Numbered from the stretch's first letter, positions 32,760 through 42,331 are shown. The stretch is 64,000 nt of DNA from Exiguobacterium sp. KRL4 (GCF_001870785.1 NZ_MOLV01000028.1:39021-103020), one strand, 5' to 3'. Notes: generated by a model from the letters alone, not told the origin. A program made the numbers and translations.

Positions 32760-33605
32760 TCAGCGTCGGCTCGTTGGATTCAAAAACGACATCCCGATGG
32801 CCGGGTTTCCGGTATGGGAACCGAGGACAGGCGTCAAATTATCAATCCGAATCGTCACATCAAACCGTTTTTCGAGACTCGTTTTCCATTCAAGTGCTAA
32901 GTCGTAAGCCGCTGCGTGGAATAAAGAGACATCGGTGACGGTGCCACTTTCAAGCATTTCGACGAGGTGATCATACAGTTTCGCATGTGCTTTTTTGAAC
33001 GTCCGGACCGTCTGATACGGAACGATTTTTCCATCTTCAAAATGGAACAAGGGACGAAGCTGAAGTAAGTTGCCGACAAACGCCTTCGTTGAGGAAATCC
33101 GTCCGCCCGCCTGCAGTTGATTCAGATTAGCGACAGTGAATTCGATATGGTGATCGAGGCGACGTTCAAGGATATGCTGCTCAATCTCTTCAACCGGCAT
33201 GCCGGTTGCTGCAAGCTCCATCGCTTCTGCCAACAGTTGACCTGCCGGGTAGATGCCGCAACGGGAATCGATCGCAATCAACCGGAATCCGGCAATCTCA
33301 GCTCCTTGGATGGAGGCATTATACGTTCCACTCAGTTCGCTCGATAAATGGATCGCAAAACCGATATCATAGTGTTCTTTTAAACGTTCGTAGTGTTCGG
33401 TGAACGTTCCGATCGAAGGTTGGCTTGTCGTGACCTTATGCTTGGCGTCGATCCATTCATACACCGTTTCCGCTTGGACGTCGACGCCATCGATAAAACT
33501 TTCACCGTCCTTCATGACGAGAAGCGGAACGACGGTCAAGTCATCTCGTGCAGAAATCGAGTCCGGTAAAATGGTTGTACTGTCTGTAATCCATGCAATC
33601 TTCAT
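32760..33605 (-). CDS. DegV family (fatty-acid-binding, FakB-like) protein
   Basis: A 281-residue DegV-fold protein. Characterised members (FakB) present a bound fatty acid to the kinase FakA for incorporation into phospholipids. Family features are the start IAWITDSTTILPDS, KVTTSQPSIGTF (TSQPS motif), HLSSELSGTYNAS, and RISSTKAFVGNLLQLRPLF. No fakA is nearby. AGGAGG precedes the ATG. A TGCAAGCGTTATCG about 45 bp upstream resembles a cre box with two mismatches. It precedes the TspO-like gene, separated by the terminator hairpin. Confidence 0.93.
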   Translation of the reverse strand: MKIAWITDSTTILPDSISARDDLTVVPLLVMKDGESFIDGVDVQAETVYEWIDAKHKVTTSQPSIGTFTEHYERLKEHYDIGFAIHLSSELSGTYNASIQGAEIAGFRLIAIDSRCGIYPAGQLLAEAMELAATGMPVEEIEQHILERRLDHHIEFTVANLNQLQAGGRISSTKAFVGNLLQLRPLFHFEDGKIVPYQTVRTFKKAHAKLYDHLVEMLESGTVTDVSLFHAAAYDLALEWKTSLEKRFDVTIRIDNLTPVLGSHTGNPAIGMSFLNPTSRR

Positions 33606-33696
33606 ACTGTCTCCTCCTTGTTTTAGTACCTGATATTAATTGTAGGTGCAAGCGTTATCGCTGTCAAATGAACCTTTGAAAATTAAAACATTTTAG

Positions 33697-33724
33697 TTGA
33701 TTAACTGACGGGATACGCTATAAT
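33697..33724 (+). promoter_or_regulatory. promoter of the polyamine transport operon
   Basis: TTGATT (33697-33702), 16-nt spacer and TATAAT (33719-33724), about 65 bp before the regulator gene. Confidence 0.7.
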
Positions 33725-33734
33725 CGGTACGTGA

Positions 33735-33763
33735 TTAGTAAACTTTAAGTCATCTTATACTAA
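33735..33763 (+). promoter_or_regulatory. possible operator for the pot regulator
   Basis: TTAGTA (33735-33740) and TACTAA (33758-33763) form a 29-bp interrupted palindrome just after the predicted transcription start, a plausible site for the XRE-cupin regulator encoded next. Confidence 0.35.
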
Positions 33764-33790
33764 ACTGAGTAAGAGAAAGGAGGACGTGGA

Positions 33791-34336
33791 TTGCGGACGA
33801 TCGGCAATAAAATCAAGAATCTACGTCTTCAAAAAGGCTTGACGCAAGAAGAACTTGGAGAGAGAACGGATTTGAGTAAAGGATACATCTCACAAATTGA
33901 ACGGGAGATCAGTTCCCCTTCGATCGAGACGTTGTTTAGCCTCTTAGAAGTACTCGGCATCTCGGCAAAAGATTTTTTTGATGAGGATACGTTAAATCAG
34001 AAAGTCGTTTATACGCAAAACGATGTCACAAGTTATGCGGATCCGGAACAGGGGTACCATGTGACCTGGCTGATTCCGGAATCGAATGAGAAGGAAATGG
34101 AACCGGTCTTGTTGCATTTGGCACCAGGAGGCACATTTAAAGCCTATGAACCGTCGGGGTCAGAAACGTTTGTTTTCGTTCTCGAAGGACGCGTCACGTT
34201 ACGACTGGGACACGAATCCTTTGTTGCGACGCAAGGAGAGACATTCTATTATAAAGCTTCTGAAATTCATCAATTACGAAATGAGTCGGAGACGGATACG
34301 AAGGTACTCGTCACAGCAACTGATTCGTATTTATAA
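33791..34336 (+). CDS. XRE-family regulator with C-terminal cupin domain (PuuR-like)
   Basis: A 181-residue regulator: an N-terminal helix-turn-helix (residues 5-60, [24 protein letters not shown]) and a C-terminal cupin (about 105-180, [29 protein letters not shown]). This architecture is common in polyamine-operon regulators such as PuuR. It starts at TTG (33791) with GGAGG 7 nt upstream. It is the first gene of a five-gene unit with potABCD, 13 bp before potA, which supports polyamine-responsive control of the transporter, probably by repression. Confidence 0.9.
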   Translation: MRTIGNKIKNLRLQKGLTQEELGERTDLSKGYISQIEREISSPSIETLFSLLEVLGISAKDFFDEDTLNQKVVYTQNDVTSYADPEQGYHVTWLIPESNEKEMEPVLLHLAPGGTFKAYEPSGSETFVFVLEGRVTLRLGHESFVATQGETFYYKASEIHQLRNESETDTKVLVTATDSYL

Positions 34337-34349
34337 GGAGGAACAGGAC

Positions 34350-35444
34350 TTGGCAGATAACACCATCATCCAATTTACAGATGTGACAAAACGTTTTGAC
34401 GATCAGACCGTCCTTGATCGGGTCAGTTTTGAAATCGAACGTGGGAAATTTTATACGTTGCTCGGACCATCCGGTTGCGGGAAAACGACCGTCTTACGAC
34501 TGATTGCCGGATTTACCGAGGCGACAGAAGGCGATATTCTGTTTAACGGTAAACGAATCAATGACGTCCCGGCGAACAAACGACAAGTCAATACGGTCTT
34601 TCAGGATTATGCCTTGTTTCCGCATCTCAATGTTTTTGAAAACATCGCGTTTGGCTTACGGATCAAAAAGATGAAAGAAGCAGAGGTCAAGACGCGGGTC
34701 CTCGACGCCTTGAAGTTTGTTAACTTGTCCGGGTATGAGAACCGTGAAATCACGGAAATGTCAGGTGGACAACGTCAGCGCGTGGCAATTGCCCGGGCAA
34801 TCGTCAACGAGCCGGAAGTCATCCTGCTCGATGAACCGTTATCAGCCCTTGATTTGAAGCTTCGGACGGAGATGCAGTATGAACTACGCGATTTGCAACG
34901 ACGTCTTGGCATCACGTTCATCTTCGTCACGCACGATCAAGAAGAAGCGCTTGCAATGTCGGATGAAATTTTTGTCCTCAATCATGGTCTGATTCAACAG
35001 TCCGGTACACCGACGGACATCTACGATGAACCGATCAACCGTTTCGTCGCCGACTTTATTGGTGAATCGAACATCATCCCGGGACGGATGTTGACGGACT
35101 ACCGTGTGTCGTTTGCGGAAAATGAATTTGATTGTGTCGACCGGGGTCTTGAATTGAATGAACCGGTTGAGATCGTCATTCGTCCGGAAGACTTGGAGAT
35201 CACGAGCGTTGCTCAAGGGAAATTACGTGTCACCGTCGATTCACAACTGTTCCGCGGTGTGCACTATGAGATCGCTTGTATGGATGACGTCGGAAACGAG
35301 TGGCTTGTCCATAGTACGAAAAAAGCGATCGTCGGTGAACAGATTGGACTGACATTTGATCCGGAAGCGATTCATGTCATGCGTCTAAATGAGACGGAAG
35401 AGGAATTCGATAAACGACTTGAGTCATATGACGGGGTGCTGTGA
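34350..35444 (+). CDS. potA: spermidine/putrescine ABC transporter ATP-binding protein PotA
   Basis: ATPase of the polyamine importer, 364 residues. Walker [11 protein letters not shown]-loop [11 protein letters not shown], signature [15 protein letters not shown], Walker [13 protein letters not shown] and switch HDQEEAL are complete. The C-terminal region (about 280-364) is a TOBE-type regulatory domain. The start is the TTG at 34350, where AAGGAGG is 8 nt upstream; a longer in-frame ORF from 34086 overlaps the regulator gene in another frame and is rejected. Its stop overlaps potB (TGATG). Confidence 0.96.
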   Translation: MADNTIIQFTDVTKRFDDQTVLDRVSFEIERGKFYTLLGPSGCGKTTVLRLIAGFTEATEGDILFNGKRINDVPANKRQVNTVFQDYALFPHLNVFENIAFGLRIKKMKEAEVKTRVLDALKFVNLSGYENREITEMSGGQRQRVAIARAIVNEPEVILLDEPLSALDLKLRTEMQYELRDLQRRLGITFIFVTHDQEEALAMSDEIFVLNHGLIQQSGTPTDIYDEPINRFVADFIGESNIIPGRMLTDYRVSFAENEFDCVDRGLELNEPVEIVIRPEDLEITSVAQGKLRVTVDSQLFRGVHYEIACMDDVGNEWLVHSTKKAIVGEQIGLTFDPEAIHVMRLNETEEEFDKRLESYDGVL

Positions 35445-36250
35445 TGCAAAAAACACGCAACTGGTATCTGATTCCGTATAGTTTTTGGATCGCGTTGTTC
35501 GTCATCGCGCCGATCGTCCTGGTCGTCTATTATTCGTTTCTCGATCTCGAAGGTCATTTTTCACTCATCAACTATCAAAAGTTCTTTACTTCGACCTATC
35601 TGACGATGACGTTAAGTTCTTTTTGGTATGCCTTTTTGATTACCTTCTTTTCGCTCGCCATCGGTTATCCGACGGCTTATCTACTGACAAAAACGAAACA
35701 TAAGCAATTATGGTTATTATTAATCATCTTACCGACTTGGATTAACCTCCTGTTAAAAGCGTATGCCTTCATCGGTCTATTCAGTACCTATGGATGGGCG
35801 AACCAGACGCTTGAGGCCATCGGAATCGGTCGGAAACAGATTTTGTTCACGGACTTCAGTTTTGTATTTGTTTCCGTCTACATCTTCATACCGTTCATGA
35901 TCTTACCGATCTTTAATGCGATTGAAAAATTGAATCCGTCCCTCGTCTTTGCGGCACGTGATCTCGGGGCATCCAACTTCATGACGTTCCGCCGTGTCGT
36001 CTTCCCGTTGACGCTTGACGGTGTGAAGTCAGGCTGTCAACTCGTCTTCATTCCGGCGCTGTCTTTATTCATGATCACGCGTCTGATTGCCGGGAATCGT
36101 GTCATCACACTGGGAACGGCGATTGAGCAACAGTTTCTTGTCACGCAGAACTGGGGCATGGGCGCAACGATTGCCGTCTTCTTGATCATCGCGATGGCGA
36201 TCATTCTTGCTTTGACGAGTACGAAACGGAAGAAAGGAGCGACAACATGA
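35444..36250 (+). CDS. potB: spermidine/putrescine ABC transporter permease PotB
   Basis: First membrane permease of PotABCD, 268 residues with about six transmembrane helices and the ABC docking loop LVFAARDLGASNFMTFRRVVFP. The start IAPIVLVVYYSFL region is typical of PotB. The ATG at 35444 overlaps the potA stop; a GTG at 35441 is also possible. It ends in an ATGA overlap with potC. Confidence 0.95.
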   Translation: MQKTRNWYLIPYSFWIALFVIAPIVLVVYYSFLDLEGHFSLINYQKFFTSTYLTMTLSSFWYAFLITFFSLAIGYPTAYLLTKTKHKQLWLLLIILPTWINLLLKAYAFIGLFSTYGWANQTLEAIGIGRKQILFTDFSFVFVSVYIFIPFMILPIFNAIEKLNPSLVFAARDLGASNFMTFRRVVFPLTLDGVKSGCQLVFIPALSLFMITRLIAGNRVITLGTAIEQQFLVTQNWGMGATIAVFLIIAMAIILALTSTKRKKGATT

Positions 36251-37050
36251 TGAAACGACTCAAATTAGCGAATCTATACTTGATCGGTGTCTTCATCATC
36301 TTGTACGCACCGATTTTCTATCTCGCCTTCTATTCTTTTAATAGTGCCGACAACATGACGAATTTTGAATCCTTTACGTGGGACTGGTATAAGGAAGTAT
36401 TCCAAGACTCCCGTCTCTTGATCATCGTCTTGAATACGCTGGTCATCGCGCTGTTGTCAGCGGCGATCTCGACGATCATCGGTGTCTTAGGAGCAATTGG
36501 GATTCAAGCAGTCCGTAAGAAACGAGTTGAGACGTCACTGTTGACGTTGAACAGTATTTTGATCGTCAGTCCGGATGTCATCATCGGTGCGTCCTTCTTG
36601 ATTTTCTTTACGATGCTTGGCATTCAGCTCGGCTTTACGTCGGTCTTGTTGTCACACATCGCGTTTTCTGTCCCGATTGTCGTCATTCTTGTTCTTCCGA
36701 AACTCCAGGAGATGAGTCCGACACTCGTCGATGCAGCGCGTGACTTAGGCGCAAGCCGATTCGATGTCTTGACGAAAGTCATCTTACCCTACATCACACC
36801 AGGGATATTTGCCGGATTCTTTACGGCACTCACGTATTCGCTTGATGATTTCGCCGTGACATTCTTTGTCACCGGAAATGGTTTTACGACCTTATCCGTT
36901 GAAATCTATTCGCTCGCACGACAAGGGATTTCCATGAAAATCAATGCGTTGTCGACAGTCATTTTCTTGTTTACGTTTTTACTCGTCATCGGCTATTACT
37001 TCCTAAACCAACGTTCTGTGATGAAGCTGTCCCGACCGGAGGTGAAATGA
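36247..37050 (+). CDS. potC: spermidine/putrescine ABC transporter permease PotC
   Basis: Second permease subunit, 267 residues, about six helices. Typical PotC sequence is YAPIFYLAFYSFN near the start and the docking loop TLVDAARDLGASRFDVLTKVILP. SLDDFAVTFFVTG is also characteristic. It overlaps potB by four bases and is followed three bases later by potD, so the whole transporter is tightly coupled. Confidence 0.96.
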   Translation: MMKRLKLANLYLIGVFIILYAPIFYLAFYSFNSADNMTNFESFTWDWYKEVFQDSRLLIIVLNTLVIALLSAAISTIIGVLGAIGIQAVRKKRVETSLLTLNSILIVSPDVIIGASFLIFFTMLGIQLGFTSVLLSHIAFSVPIVVILVLPKLQEMSPTLVDAARDLGASRFDVLTKVILPYITPGIFAGFFTALTYSLDDFAVTFFVTGNGFTTLSVEIYSLARQGISMKINALSTVIFLFTFLLVIGYYFLNQRSVMKLSRPEVK

Positions 37051-37053
37051 TCG

Positions 37054-38127
37054 ATGAAAAAACTCATTCAATTGTTCGTAGCGATTTTTCTGATATCCGG
37101 CATCATCTTGTTTGCCTTAAATCGACTCAATGCAACGCAAGGGTACTCCGGTAAAAATGTCTTGAACATCTATAACTGGGGTGACTATATCGACCCTGAA
37201 CTGATTGATCAGTTTGAGAAAGAGTCTGGTATCAAAGTTGTCTACCAAACGTTTGATTCGAACGAAGCGATGTTGACGAAAATCGAGCAGGGAGGCACGA
37301 CGTATGATGTCGCGGTCCCGTCTGATTACGCGATTGCCAAGATGATCGAAGAAGATCTGGTGATCCCGATCAATCAGGAAAAAGTGCCGAACTTAAAAAA
37401 TATCGATCCCCGTTTTTTAGATTTATCGTTTGATCCAGGCAACCGCTATTCGATTCCTTATTTTTGGGGAACGGTCGGAATCGTCTATAATCAGAAATTG
37501 ATTGGCGGAAAAAAACCGACGAGCTGGAAGGATCTTTGGGATCCGGCGCTAAAAAATCAGATTCTCCTCGCAGACGGAGCACGTGAAGTGATGGGGATGA
37601 GTCTGAACAGTCTCGGCTACTCGTTAAACGAGACGGACGAAACCAAACTTCAAGCGGCGAAAGCCAACTTGATGAAACTGACACCGAACGTCAAGGCGAT
37701 CGTCGGTGATGAAATCAAGTTGCTGCTCGCGAATGAAGAAGCTGGAATAGGTGTCGTCTGGTCCGGGGATGCCAATGAAATCATGAGTGAAAATGAAAAT
37801 TTGAACTATGTGATTCCGAAAGAAGGATCCAATGTCTGGTTTGATAACATCGTCATTCCGAAGACAGCAAAAAACATCGACGGTGCTCACCAATTCATCA
37901 ACTTCATGCTCGAACCGAAGAACGCCGCAAAAAATGCTGACTACGTTGGTTATTCGACGCCCAACACGGCTGCTTTGAAGTTGCTTGATCGTGAAGTACG
38001 TGAAGATGAACGGTTTTACCCGAACAAAGAAGTCACCGATACACTTGAAGTATATGAAAACTTAGGGAAAGAAATGTTGGCACATTATAATGAACTATTT
38101 TTAGAGTTCAAAATGCATAAGAAATGA
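37054..38127 (+). CDS. potD: spermidine/putrescine-binding protein PotD
   Basis: Extracytoplasmic polyamine-binding protein, 357 residues. The family start LNIYNWGDYIDPELIDQFEKE, YDVAVPSDYAI, IPYFWGTVGI and the acidic binding residues around VVWSGDANEI fit PotD. Unusually for a Gram-positive binding protein there is no lipobox cysteine: the N-terminus is a basic MKK followed by a hydrophobic helix (about 4-23) and no Cys before the mature domain. It may stay anchored by that helix or be cleaved and released. Last gene of the operon, followed by a terminator. Confidence 0.95.
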   Translation: MKKLIQLFVAIFLISGIILFALNRLNATQGYSGKNVLNIYNWGDYIDPELIDQFEKESGIKVVYQTFDSNEAMLTKIEQGGTTYDVAVPSDYAIAKMIEEDLVIPINQEKVPNLKNIDPRFLDLSFDPGNRYSIPYFWGTVGIVYNQKLIGGKKPTSWKDLWDPALKNQILLADGAREVMGMSLNSLGYSLNETDETKLQAAKANLMKLTPNVKAIVGDEIKLLLANEEAGIGVVWSGDANEIMSENENLNYVIPKEGSNVWFDNIVIPKTAKNIDGAHQFINFMLEPKNAAKNADYVGYSTPNTAALKLLDREVREDERFYPNKEVTDTLEVYENLGKEMLAHYNELFLEFKMHKK

Positions 38128-38130
38128 TGC

Positions 38131-38168
38131 AAAAAAAGTTGTTACCTATTCAGGTAGCAACTTTTTTT
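38131..38168 (+). terminator. terminator of the pot operon
   Basis: AAAAAAAGTTGTTACCT / AGGTAGCAACTTTTTTT hairpin immediately after the potD stop. Confidence 0.92.
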
Positions 38169-38261
38169 AAATATTTTTTAAAGAAATGTATTTAAAATGA
38201 ATATTATTTCGAAAATGGGGGAATGAGATATCTATCAAAGCATTTCAAGGGGGAGCACATC

Positions 38262-38771
38262 ATGAAACAATTTTTAGGTCTTATCTTAACTGCTGCACTT
38301 ACCATGAGTCTTGTCTCAGGTCCTTCATATAACGAATCCGTAGAAGCGGCTAAACCGACAGATGTCGACTGGTTGAAACAGATCAAAACGAGTGCTTCAA
38401 AGGCAACATCAACCGATAATAAAGTGAAACTGGAACAGACGACATTGGCGCAAGTACATACTGCGTACAAAGGTGAAAGAAACTCGACATGGTGCCAAAG
38501 TGGTAAAGGGTTAGTCACACCTAACAAAGCGATTCATTATTGTTCAACGTTCGGTGTACCCGATCGTAAAGCAAAAGTTTCAGCAATCGTCTATAATCCT
38601 AAAGTGCTCAGTCGAACGGTTTCTGTCAAGGAAGTAAAACAAGCATATCCTACTGCAAAGCTTGATCAAGCCTTTAATCTGATGACAGTTTCAACAAAAC
38701 AGGTCAACATTTATCTAAATTTAAATTCTGAGCGTACACAAATCATGTCAATTCTAGTAAAATATAACTAA
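38262..38771 (+). CDS. small secreted protein of unknown function
   Basis: A 169-residue product with a clear signal peptide (MKQFLGLILTAALTMSLVSG, probable cleavage after VEA near residue 30). The mature part has two cysteines (TWCQS and HYCST) about 18 residues apart, which could form a disulfide once exported. No family is recognised. The ATG at 38262 is preceded by GGGGGAG; an upstream in-frame ATG at 38223 would delay the signal peptide and lacks a good site. By eye it is more A/T-rich than its neighbours. It sits alone between terminators. Confidence 0.7.
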   Translation: MKQFLGLILTAALTMSLVSGPSYNESVEAAKPTDVDWLKQIKTSASKATSTDNKVKLEQTTLAQVHTAYKGERNSTWCQSGKGLVTPNKAIHYCSTFGVPDRKAKVSAIVYNPKVLSRTVSVKEVKQAYPTAKLDQAFNLMTVSTKQVNIYLNLNSERTQIMSILVKYN

Positions 38772-38776
38772 TGAAC

Positions 38777-38805
38777 AAAGGATGACCTTTTGGGCCATCC
38801 TTTTT
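38777..38805. terminator. bidirectional terminator
   Basis: AAAGGATGACC / GGCCATCCTTT hairpin (one mismatch) with T5, between the orphan secreted protein and the converging DUF1054 gene. Confidence 0.82.
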
Positions 38806-39412
38806 ATTGAATCTTTTTATAAATCGGCACGAGTTGTTCATAGGTATTTCGAATCAGATTTACTAATTCCTCATGCGACATCGAACTGACTTGATCAGCG
38901 GGAACATGACGGCCCACTAGGAATTCCGCTTTCTTCACATCACGAAACCGGACGAGTCCTTGTTCAAGACTTGTTTCATCGATTCGTTGCGCGTCTTTTT
39001 TCATATGATCATAAGAAATGACGAAGTCAGACGGAAGTGCATGTAAGATGTCTTGTTGCTGCAATAATTTAGTTGCATATTGTGATTTGTTCGGAAGTTC
39101 GTAGATATAGGCAAGCCAGATGAAAAGATGATCATCAAATAAGCCGACTTGAAAATGGGGAAGCATCTTATAACCACGTTTATTTGGTGAGAATGCCATC
39201 CATGTATCATTTGGTGGATTCACTTTCCGGCGGGCGTGTTGTGCGATATGGACATAGATATCTTCTGCAAGATGAACCGTCAAGTCAGGTAAAACTTCTT
39301 GTCCAATCTGTTTAAAGACAGGCTGTATCCGTTCCCGGATTGCCTCCATCCGCTTCTCCAACCCATCAATCTGAAATGTATCAAACGCTTCTTTTGTAAA
39401 ATGAGTAGTCAC
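38804..39412 (-). CDS. DUF1054 (YktB-like) family protein
   Basis: A 202-residue cytoplasmic protein of the DUF1054/UPF0637 family conserved in Bacillales; function unknown. Recognisable stretches are FTKEAFDTFQIDGLEKRMEA, HARRKVNPPNDTWMAFSPN, RGYKMLPHFQVGLFDDHLF and FVISYDHMKKD. The GTG at 39412 is taken as the start, with an AGAGGTGA a few bases upstream; an open frame extends upstream to 39541 without family similarity. It is divergent from the diguanylate cyclase gene. Confidence 0.88.
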   Translation of the reverse strand: MTTHFTKEAFDTFQIDGLEKRMEAIRERIQPVFKQIGQEVLPDLTVHLAEDIYVHIAQHARRKVNPPNDTWMAFSPNKRGYKMLPHFQVGLFDDHLFIWLAYIYELPNKSQYATKLLQQQDILHALPSDFVISYDHMKKDAQRIDETSLEQGLVRFRDVKKAEFLVGRHVPADQVSSMSHEELVNLIRNTYEQLVPIYKKIQ

Positions 39413-39542
39413 TGATTTATCACCTCTGTCTAATAGTGTAACAAATCGGAGTATTAAAAATAGACTTCGATGCTCAAATGGTGAATAATAAATATGCGTT
39501 TTCCATATATATACAAAAACGTTTAGGGGAGGGGAAGTCAAC

Positions 39543-41240
39543 GTGCGTCGTTTTCAACAATATCTCCTTCGAAGCTGGATTGTATTTTTCCTTGTCGTCA
39601 TTGGAATAGATTTACTGGCGAAATCAAGGGATTACAGTCCCAGCATCGATTTTTTTACATTTACGCTTGTCGTTGCACTCTCTACTATTTTTGTCATCGA
39701 TCCCGTCCGTCGAAGACATATGAGTTTTACGTTCCATTTTGGGTTCGTCCTGTTTACGTTCTTGACATACGGATTACTCTCGGCCATCTGTGTCGGACAA
39801 TTGACGATGTTGATCTATCAGTTGCGAACGGTCCATACGGCCATCGGACGCCGACGGATGCTACATAACTACCCGTTTAATGTCACGCTTGAACTATTGC
39901 TGATCCTACCAGCGGGACTTGCCTACAATGCGTTAGGCGGAACCCATGGAAAAGATTTTGCATTGATCGGCAACATTGGACCCTTGCTCGTTATGGTCTT
40001 GATTTTATGGTTGGTCTTATTGTTCCAATATAGATTATCTCACTTTTTACTGGGTGAAAATATCCCGAGCAATGTCATGTTACCGTTACTCCGATTTGAA
40101 GCAGTCGTCATCGCGGCTGAATTATTGTTTGGTATCTTCAGTACATTGATGGTCCAAAACAATGGGAACAGTGGACTTGTCATGACGGCGTTTGCGTTGT
40201 TCATCATCAAGCGGTCACTTGGAAGTTCCGTCCATGCGAGCGACCGGATCGAGCACTGGGAACAAATCGAACGCTTAAAAGAAGCCGCCTGGAAGGACGG
40301 GGACGCCCAGTTCATCATCGAGCGTTACTTACGGCAGTTAAATCATTTTGTCCGTCCAGACATTGCGTGGATCAAGTTTGATTTTAGTGAAGGAAATCCG
40401 ATTTATTATTCCTTAAAAGACGGACGGAAATTAAAGGCCGATCACGTTCAGGGTATCATCATCGAAGAGATCATTGAAGAAAAAGATGAAGTCTTGTTAT
40501 ACGGGATGCAACAGGAATGGGACATTCGGTTATACGATTGTATCCCGGAAGAAACCCAATCAATTTTATTCATTCAACCGGAAGCGACGGAAAAAATCAA
40601 CTGTTCGTTATTTCTAGCATCCGAAGCGAGCGGTGAATTCACAAAAGATTTTGGTTATGAGCTTTATCGGGCTCTTCGTGTCTTGTCCTGGGCCGTCGAA
40701 CGGGCACAGGAACGTGAGCGTCTCTTGACGGACAGCCGGACCGATGCGATGACGAAATTACCGAACTACCGCGCCTTACAAGAATGGGGCGATCGGCGGA
40801 TCCGTCAACGGGACTTATATCCGTTCTCGGCTTTAATGATTGATTTAGACCACTTTAAACAAATTAATGATACGTATGGACACGAAGTCGGTGATGTCGT
40901 CTTGTTTGAAGTCGCCAAGCTGTTGATGCAGGCGACGCGTATCACGGATCTTGTGGCACGTTACGGAGGGGAAGAATTTGTCGTCTTGTTACCAAATACG
41001 GATCTTGAATCCGCGCAAATCGTGGCGGAACGGATTCGCGAGACGTTACATGCCAACCCGGTTCGGATTGAAGACAATCAATTAAAGATTACGGCAAGTA
41101 TCGGCATTGATACATTAAACGAGTTAGGTGATCTAGCGAGCCTGATCCGGAACGCAGACCGAGCGATGTACATCGGAGCGAAGTTCCAAGGGCGGGACCG
41201 TGTCGCATCGTATCAAGAGTGGAAAGAACGTGTAATATGA
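39543..41240 (+). CDS. membrane diguanylate cyclase (GGDEF)
   Basis: A 565-residue protein with an N-terminal membrane sensor (about six helices, residues 10-225), a cytoplasmic GAF-like middle (about 240-390) and a C-terminal GGDEF domain (about 400-560). The cyclase site is intact: metal aspartate in MIDLDHFKQINDTYGHEVGD and the signature GGEEF. An inhibitory RxxD site (RITD) sits five residues before the signature, so feedback inhibition by c-di-GMP is expected. It starts with GTG (39543) after GGGGAGGGG. Of the three c-di-GMP proteins in the window this is the only one with a complete cyclase site. Confidence 0.93.
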   Translation: MRRFQQYLLRSWIVFFLVVIGIDLLAKSRDYSPSIDFFTFTLVVALSTIFVIDPVRRRHMSFTFHFGFVLFTFLTYGLLSAICVGQLTMLIYQLRTVHTAIGRRRMLHNYPFNVTLELLLILPAGLAYNALGGTHGKDFALIGNIGPLLVMVLILWLVLLFQYRLSHFLLGENIPSNVMLPLLRFEAVVIAAELLFGIFSTLMVQNNGNSGLVMTAFALFIIKRSLGSSVHASDRIEHWEQIERLKEAAWKDGDAQFIIERYLRQLNHFVRPDIAWIKFDFSEGNPIYYSLKDGRKLKADHVQGIIIEEIIEEKDEVLLYGMQQEWDIRLYDCIPEETQSILFIQPEATEKINCSLFLASEASGEFTKDFGYELYRALRVLSWAVERAQERERLLTDSRTDAMTKLPNYRALQEWGDRRIRQRDLYPFSALMIDLDHFKQINDTYGHEVGDVVLFEVAKLLMQATRITDLVARYGGEEFVVLLPNTDLESAQIVAERIRETLHANPVRIEDNQLKITASIGIDTLNELGDLASLIRNADRAMYIGAKFQGRDRVASYQEWKERVI

Positions 41241-41241
41241 A

Positions 41242-41276
41242 AAGAACCGTCGACGATGTCGACGGTTCTTTTTTGT
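41242..41276 (+). terminator. terminator of the diguanylate cyclase gene
   Basis: AAGAACCGTCGAC / GTCGACGGTTCTT with a GAT loop and a T tract. Confidence 0.92.
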
Positions 41277-41411
41277 TGTAAACAGGCTTCTAGGTGGTCT
41301 GAATAGGATAGGGAACAAAAAGAAGAGAAGAATTGCGCAAAAAAAGCCTCATTCCAGGTGCGAATGAGACTCATGAAGGGATGTGTTTAAAATTGAAAGA
41401 TAAAGGCAAGA

Positions 41412-42062
41412 TTATTGGGCGTGTTGTTTACTGATCCGAATTTCACTTTCAATGGCATGAATCGCAGCTGACCATGAACCGTAACGGTGAAGTAAGGCTT
41501 TCGTAGAAGGTTTATTATTACGTTTTGCCCATTCACGGTACGCTTCGAAAGAGAGCGAGAAACCAACTTCTTCAATCGCTTGTCGGAGCGAAGCCGCGAG
41601 TTCGGCTTTCGAATAGGTGACACTAGCTTCTAAGCCGGCAGCCGTACAGGCGTCATGCCACGATCCGAACATTTTCACGATATGATAATGACTAGGTGCA
41701 TGATGAACGGATTTTCGCCACATCTGGTATTTCTTTAATGTAATCGTTGATCCGACGTCTTGGGCATAACGGTGGAATGATTTTAAGATTTCATCTTTTG
41801 TATATTTCGGAGCACGTTCGAGTTCTTCCGGCTGCTGATCGATGTGCCATTCGTATCCTGCTGCAGATAATGCTTCCGGCCAAGAACCAAACTGGCGAAT
41901 GATGGTCTCTGGTTGAGGCCATCCATGTTCGATGGCATAGCGACGATAAATCGTCCGACGGGGACGGTCCTGAATCAGCTCACCTAAGGCTTGGATCGCT
42001 TGAATCATTTCCAGTTGTTCTTCCGTCCATGTTTGTTGACTCGTAAGTACACGTTGTTTCAA
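41412..42062 (-). CDS. HNH/homing-endonuclease-associated repeat protein without nuclease domain
   Basis: A 216-residue protein made almost entirely of three repeats of about 55-60 residues, each ending in a FGSW..A..AAG-type motif: FGSWPEALSAAGYEW, FGSWHDACTAAGLEA and YGSWSAAIHAIE. This is the homing-endonuclease-associated (HNH_repeat) module, usually a DNA-binding part beside an HNH or similar nuclease. No nuclease motif is present. The TTG at 42062 has AAGGAGG 8 nt upstream; an open frame continues upstream to 42140 without a ribosome site. It could be a DNA-binding protein or a remnant of a homing element. Confidence 0.78.
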   Translation of the reverse strand: MKQRVLTSQQTWTEEQLEMIQAIQALGELIQDRPRRTIYRRYAIEHGWPQPETIIRQFGSWPEALSAAGYEWHIDQQPEELERAPKYTKDEILKSFHRYAQDVGSTITLKKYQMWRKSVHHAPSHYHIVKMFGSWHDACTAAGLEASVTYSKAELAASLRQAIEEVGFSLSFEAYREWAKRNNKPSTKALLHRYGSWSAAIHAIESEIRISKQHAQ

Positions 42063-42283
42063 GGGTGAGTCCTCCTTCCTAGTCGATCGTAATAGTTGAG
42101 GCAAAAGTCCTCTGTATAGAATATATCGGCACATTTCCATTAATTATGAATAATTACCATGAAATACTGTAAATAAAGTGAAAATCATTCTTCAGCTAAG
42201 TATAAATGGAAGTAATTCAAATGAAAACAGAATGTTAACAATTTTTAATGTTAATTCTAAAAACAGTACATTTGTCTCATATG

Positions 42284-42320
42284 GAAAAAAAGACCAGACT
42301 CGCATGGAGCGAGACTGGTC
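42284..42320 (-). terminator. terminator of the oppA-like gene
   Basis: GACCAGACTCGC / GCGAGACTGGTC (12 positions, one A-A mismatch) with seven T residues following on the minus strand. Confidence 0.9.
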
Positions 42321-42331
42321 TGAAGTGGTAC

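Noticed and set aside
34086..34349. Long 5' extension of potA
   Set aside because: Overlaps the regulator gene in another frame; the TTG at 34350 has an ideal ribosome binding site and the family start.
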